Below, in pieces: positions 38,274 to 40,844 of a DNA stretch of 40,844 nt. Position numbers and translations under genes: made by a program. A model generated the notes under the pieces. It saw only the letters and a program-made list of their open reading frames with translations. It made no database searches and was not told the origin of the DNA. The stretch's first letter is position 1. Each line of letters starts with the position of its first letter. Origin of the DNA: a virus; IMG/VR virus record IMGVR_UViG_3300003314_000007, positions 1 to 40,844 of that record. One strand, given 5' to 3'.

Positions 38274-39242
38274 ATGGCAAGACGCAGCAATAAGATACCG
38301 CAAAGTATGTTCGAGGAGCAGACGAAGAAAATCGCAGTAGAAGCGGAGGACTTCGAAACTTCGCTACATTTATTTCTCCGCGATTGTAAGATACGTAACC
38401 TTTCGGAGAGCTCGCTTAAGTATTACCGGAATGAGTTAATCGCCTTTCGCGGTTTACTCGAAGATCAGGACCTTCCGACACATCCATCGAAAATTACGAT
38501 CAAAACGATTAAGGAAAACGTCATCTATTACATGATGGAAACGCTAGGACGGAAAGAATCGTCTATCAATACGAGGTTGCGTGCGATTCGTGCTTTCTTT
38601 AATTTCCTCTACCGGGAAGGTATGCTCGAATACAATCCGGTACAAGAACTTTCGTTAATCAAGCAGAAGAAGGAAATTATCGAAGCCTTTTCCCGTGAGC
38701 AACTACGCGACATTTTCCGGCAGCCGAATCAATCGACCTTTACGGGGTTTCGCGACTATACGCTTATGCTACTTATGATCGAAACGGGCGTACGTGCGCG
38801 AGAACTATGCGGCATATGCGTAAAGGATATTCGATGGGACGATAATCAGATTCGAGTAGACGGGAAAGGCAATAAGGAGCGGTTAGTTCCGATTCAAACG
38901 ACGGTCAAACGTCAGCTCCGTAAGTACCTGGCGATCAGGGGCGATATAGCGACGCCTAACCTATTCGTCACGATTGACGATACGCCGATAACTATTCGCC
39001 AATTACAAGAACGTATAGCGAAATATGGGCGGATGGCAAACGTTAAGGACGTTAGGTGTAGCCCGCACACTTTTCGCCACACATTCGCTAAAATGAGCGT
39101 ACAGAACGGGGCGGACGTTTTCTCCTTGCAGAAAGTCCTCGGCCATACTTCGCTAGAGATGGTGCGGAATTACGTTAACCTATTCAGTAGCGATGTGTAC
39201 GACGCGCATAAGAAATTTAGTCCGGTGGAAAAGTTATTTTAA
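38274..39242 (+). CDS. int: Tyrosine integrase
   Basis: A 322-residue XerC/D-like tyrosine recombinase. The core-binding domain (about 28-135) has SLKYYRNELIAF; the catalytic domain shows Arg184 in TGVRARELC, Lys208 in GKGNKER, His275 and Arg278 in HTFRH, His301 in GHTS and the nucleophile Tyr310 in RNYVNLF. GGAGGAGG lies eight bases before the ATG at 38274; an upstream frame would include tRNA sequence and is rejected. It should integrate the phage into a tRNA-Leu gene through the adjacent attP. No excisionase is recognised nearby. Confidence 0.93.
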   Translation: MARRSNKIPQSMFEEQTKKIAVEAEDFETSLHLFLRDCKIRNLSESSLKYYRNELIAFRGLLEDQDLPTHPSKITIKTIKENVIYYMMETLGRKESSINTRLRAIRAFFNFLYREGMLEYNPVQELSLIKQKKEIIEAFSREQLRDIFRQPNQSTFTGFRDYTLMLLMIETGVRARELCGICVKDIRWDDNQIRVDGKGNKERLVPIQTTVKRQLRKYLAIRGDIATPNLFVTIDDTPITIRQLQERIAKYGRMANVKDVRCSPHTFRHTFAKMSVQNGADVFSLQKVLGHTSLEMVRNYVNLFSSDVYDAHKKFSPVEKLF

Positions 39243-39252
39243 TCGAGTTTAG

Positions 39253-39288
39253 TACGCTGGCCTTTCGAGGCTGGCGTATTTTTTTTTG
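39253..39288 (+). terminator. Rho-independent terminator after integrase
   Basis: TACGCTGGCC (39253-39262) pairs with GGCTGGCGTA (39269-39278) with a two-base internal mismatch, loop TTTCGA, followed by nine or more T bases. Confidence 0.85.
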
Positions 39289-39363
39289 TGCGAAAAACTG
39301 CGCGAAATTAAATCCGCATGGATATCGTATAGTGAAAGCACATTTCGAGAGGAGGTCGGTCAG

Positions 39364-39807
39364 TTGTCGGAAGAAAGCACGGAAAAACATGACCACAACG
39401 GCGAACTTGTTTCCGTAGAATCGCAAACAGAGCGCTCTTTAACCTCCGGAAAGTCGGAAACGCGTATCTTCGTCAAAATGTACGTCGGCGCGGTAAGAAG
39501 CGGATTATTAGCGGACATGGGCGCCGAAAACTGGCAGACGTTATGCGTCATAGCTTCGTTCATGGACGAACAAGGCGAGTGTTATCCGACTCAATCGCAA
39601 ATAGCGAAGGGGCTCGGAATCAAGCGAGAGTCAGCGACCAGGCGCGTTAAGAAACTCGCAGACTATCGATGGGAAGGGCGTCCAGTTATAACGAGGATAA
39701 AGGAGCGGTCGCCTACGGGAACCTTCGAAAATACGAGGTACACCGTAATGCCGATCAGTCAATTACGAATGTTTGACGCTGAACCCGAGGATATTGTTCG
39801 TGATTAG
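39364..39807 (+). CDS. Winged-helix replication-protein-like regulator
   Basis: A 147-residue protein with an acidic, disordered N terminus (1-35) and an HTH_36-type winged helix at about 45-125: AENWQTLCVIASFMDEQGE, then CYPTQSQIAKGLGIKRESA and TRRVKKL, with a wing at TFENTRYTV. It shares this fold and layout with the protein at 10183-10677, and both genes are followed by the same kind of hairpin region. The start is TTG 39364, eight bases after GGAGG (39351-39355); an upstream ATG at 39286 has no site and overlaps the terminator. It may start replication or control early genes. Confidence 0.72.
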   Translation: MSEESTEKHDHNGELVSVESQTERSLTSGKSETRIFVKMYVGAVRSGLLADMGAENWQTLCVIASFMDEQGECYPTQSQIAKGLGIKRESATRRVKKLADYRWEGRPVITRIKERSPTGTFENTRYTVMPISQLRMFDAEPEDIVRD

Positions 39808-40093
39808 CGGGTACTACGTGACGCTCAGCGCACATGGTCAGTTCTAACACGGTACGGACGTCACACTAAGGAGAACCATTCTTTTAACTAGAACCACTAT
39901 TTAACGAGATAAAACATAGCGAGGGTTCGTAAACTCACCTCGCCACATAGTAATTTTCGAAGGCAAGTTCTTATATAAAAGATGCTCCGAAAAGGGTTAG
40001 GCAAGGAATTGAAAGGGATATATTTCGGAGGCACTAAACCAAAAGAAAGAAAAAGTGTGGCGCTCAAAAAGAAAGAAAAGGGAGGACTTATGA
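39808..40093 (+). other. Structured non-coding region downstream of the winged-helix gene
   Basis: 286 bases without a gene. They contain two direct repeats starting GAACCA (39873 and 39891, 18 bases apart), the conserved hairpin at 39919-39943, a long-range pair CTCCGAAA (about 39985) with TTTCGGAG (about 40023), and a purine-rich stretch with GGGAGG before the next gene. The layout parallels 10678-11013. Confidence 0.6.
39919..39943 (+). promoter_or_regulatory. Conserved hairpin element, copy 2
   Basis: GCGAGG (39919-39924) pairs with CCTCGC (39938-39943) around a loop containing TTCGTAAACTCA, which is identical over 12 bases to the loop region of copy 1 at 10815-10836. The stems differ at several positions but remain paired, which is covariation. 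A second match, GGATATA followed by TTTCGGAGG, lies about 80 bases further on. Confidence 0.65.
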
Positions 40094-40486
40094 ATGGCTG
40101 AAAAAGTAGTTTTACCGAAGGAAGTTGCGGAAGCACTCAAGGATTTTATAGACGCAGGTTTTTCGAAATGGCAAATCGTAAATGTAGTTGACGAACCTGG
40201 CGATTATACACGTATTATCCAAAAAGACGGACTACACGATCAATCTAGGACGCTAAAAACGTACATGGTAAACGGACATTCTGAAGAATTACTTTCCGCC
40301 CTAGTCAACGGATACGAAGTCGAACAGTCACCGGAGGATAAACTGCGTCAACGTTACGAAGAACTCGGTAAAGCGTCCGTGCACGATCTCGATGACGTAT
40401 CGCACATAAGATACGGAATTGAAGAGGCGCTCGACATACTCGGAATAACTATCGAAGGCATTAACGGCAATTCTCACGCCAAATAA
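40094..40486 (+). CDS. DUF1642-like early protein
   Basis: A 130-residue acidic protein. The start EKVVLPKEVAEALKDFIDAG is reminiscent of DUF1642, a family of small early-region phage proteins of unknown role, followed by a beta-like middle (YTRIIQKDG, TLKTYMVNG) and a helical C terminus (SHIRYGIEEALDILGI). GGGAGG lies before the ATG at 40094; an ATG four bases upstream is in another frame and stops at once. It opens the gene row after the structured region. Confidence 0.7.
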   Translation: MAEKVVLPKEVAEALKDFIDAGFSKWQIVNVVDEPGDYTRIIQKDGLHDQSRTLKTYMVNGHSEELLSALVNGYEVEQSPEDKLRQRYEELGKASVHDLDDVSHIRYGIEEALDILGITIEGINGNSHAK

Positions 40487-40591
40487 AAGGCGCACAGCCG
40501 TTTTCTACCGCACCAAGACGTATAACCCTAACGGACTAAAAAGCGGTAATTTACCCGCAAATAATAAGGAAAATCCAAAGGAGGAATTACG

Positions 40592-40844
40592 ATGGATATT
40601 CAAGTTAACTCGAACTTCAAACTGACGTCCGACGCTTACAACGTCATTCTCAATCGCAAGCACATCGTCGACCCTACGAAATCTCCACGCTGGCCTGAAC
40701 TAAAGGCGAAAGGTGCGTCAGGCGGAACGCAAGTCAAATGGCGGGAAATCTCGTATCATCCGACGGTCGACTCAGCGTTAACGAAACTGGCGGACTTGAA
40801 ACTACGCGAGTCCGACGCAACTACCCTCGAAGACTTACGCAATG
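40592..40844 (+). CDS. DUF5405-like protein, cut by window end
   Basis: The first 84 codons of a gene that continues past the window. AAAGGAGG lies before the ATG. The start IQVNSNFKLTSDAYNVILNR, followed by a linker with KSPRWPELKAKG, a short strand VKWREISYHPTVDSALTKL, and a helix, fits what I recall of DUF5405, a small phage protein family of unknown function. The family call is tentative, but the reading frame is secure because of the ribosome binding site and codon use like its neighbours. Confidence 0.7.
   Translation, partial: MDIQVNSNFKLTSDAYNVILNRKHIVDPTKSPRWPELKAKGASGGTQVKWREISYHPTVDSALTKLADLKLRESDATTLEDLRN

Noticed and set aside
39808-40093. Group I or group II intron
   Set aside because: Too short and lacking the conserved core or domain V; the structure is limited to a few hairpins.

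Overview
The window is a temperate siphophage genome of a Bacillaceae host, most likely a Bacillus, and it appears to be able to live as a phage-plasmid. The host call rests on strong AGGAGG ribosome binding sites, sigma-A type promoters, Gram-positive lysis and scaffold families, and a 40-base fragment that reads as the 5' half of a Bacillus tRNA-Leu(CAA). The window begins and ends inside phage genes, so it is part of a longer or circular molecule.

Layout. 19-4434: a nucleotide-metabolism block on the plus strand (PhoH-like ATPase, dUTPase, thymidylate synthase, 3D-domain protein, coiled-coil protein, dNMP kinase). 4420-5377: an island of three minus-strand genes. 5470-7323: a PAPS-reductase-like protein split by a LAGLIDADG intein. 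7324-8823: small regulatory and hypothetical genes. 9021-9917: an HNH homing endonuclease. 9947-11013: a DUF5659-like gene, a winged-helix initiator-like gene and an iteron array. 11014-20519: terminases, portal, scaffold, decoration protein, lambda gpE-type capsid protein, connectors and tail tube. 20650-29953: tail chaperone with a -1 frameshift, a second HNH gene, tape measure, tail hub and two fibres. 29955-31579: lysis cassette. 31718-32356: a lipoprotein. 32591-33692: a ParM/ParR partition system with centromere-like repeats. 33825-37745: a conjugation-like cluster (VirB2-like membrane protein, basic peptide, membrane M23 peptidase, zinc ribbon, VirB4/VirD4-like ATPase). 37838-39242: attP in a tRNA-Leu fragment and a tyrosine integrase. 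39364-40844: a second winged-helix gene, a structured intergenic region and early genes.

The morphogenesis genes give a cos- or pac-type siphovirus with a lambda-like capsid and an SPP1-like portal. The partition genes together with an integrase suggest two prophage lifestyles, integrated and extrachromosomal.

The main points of interest are: the conjugation-like cluster in a phage that shows no relaxase here; an attP that supplies its own promoter and the 5' half of a tRNA; two genes (terL and one head gene) that seem to start at AUC; an intein lacking the penultimate histidine; and two distant loci that share a covarying hairpin downstream of winged-helix genes. All functional names come from reading motifs by eye; no database search was run.
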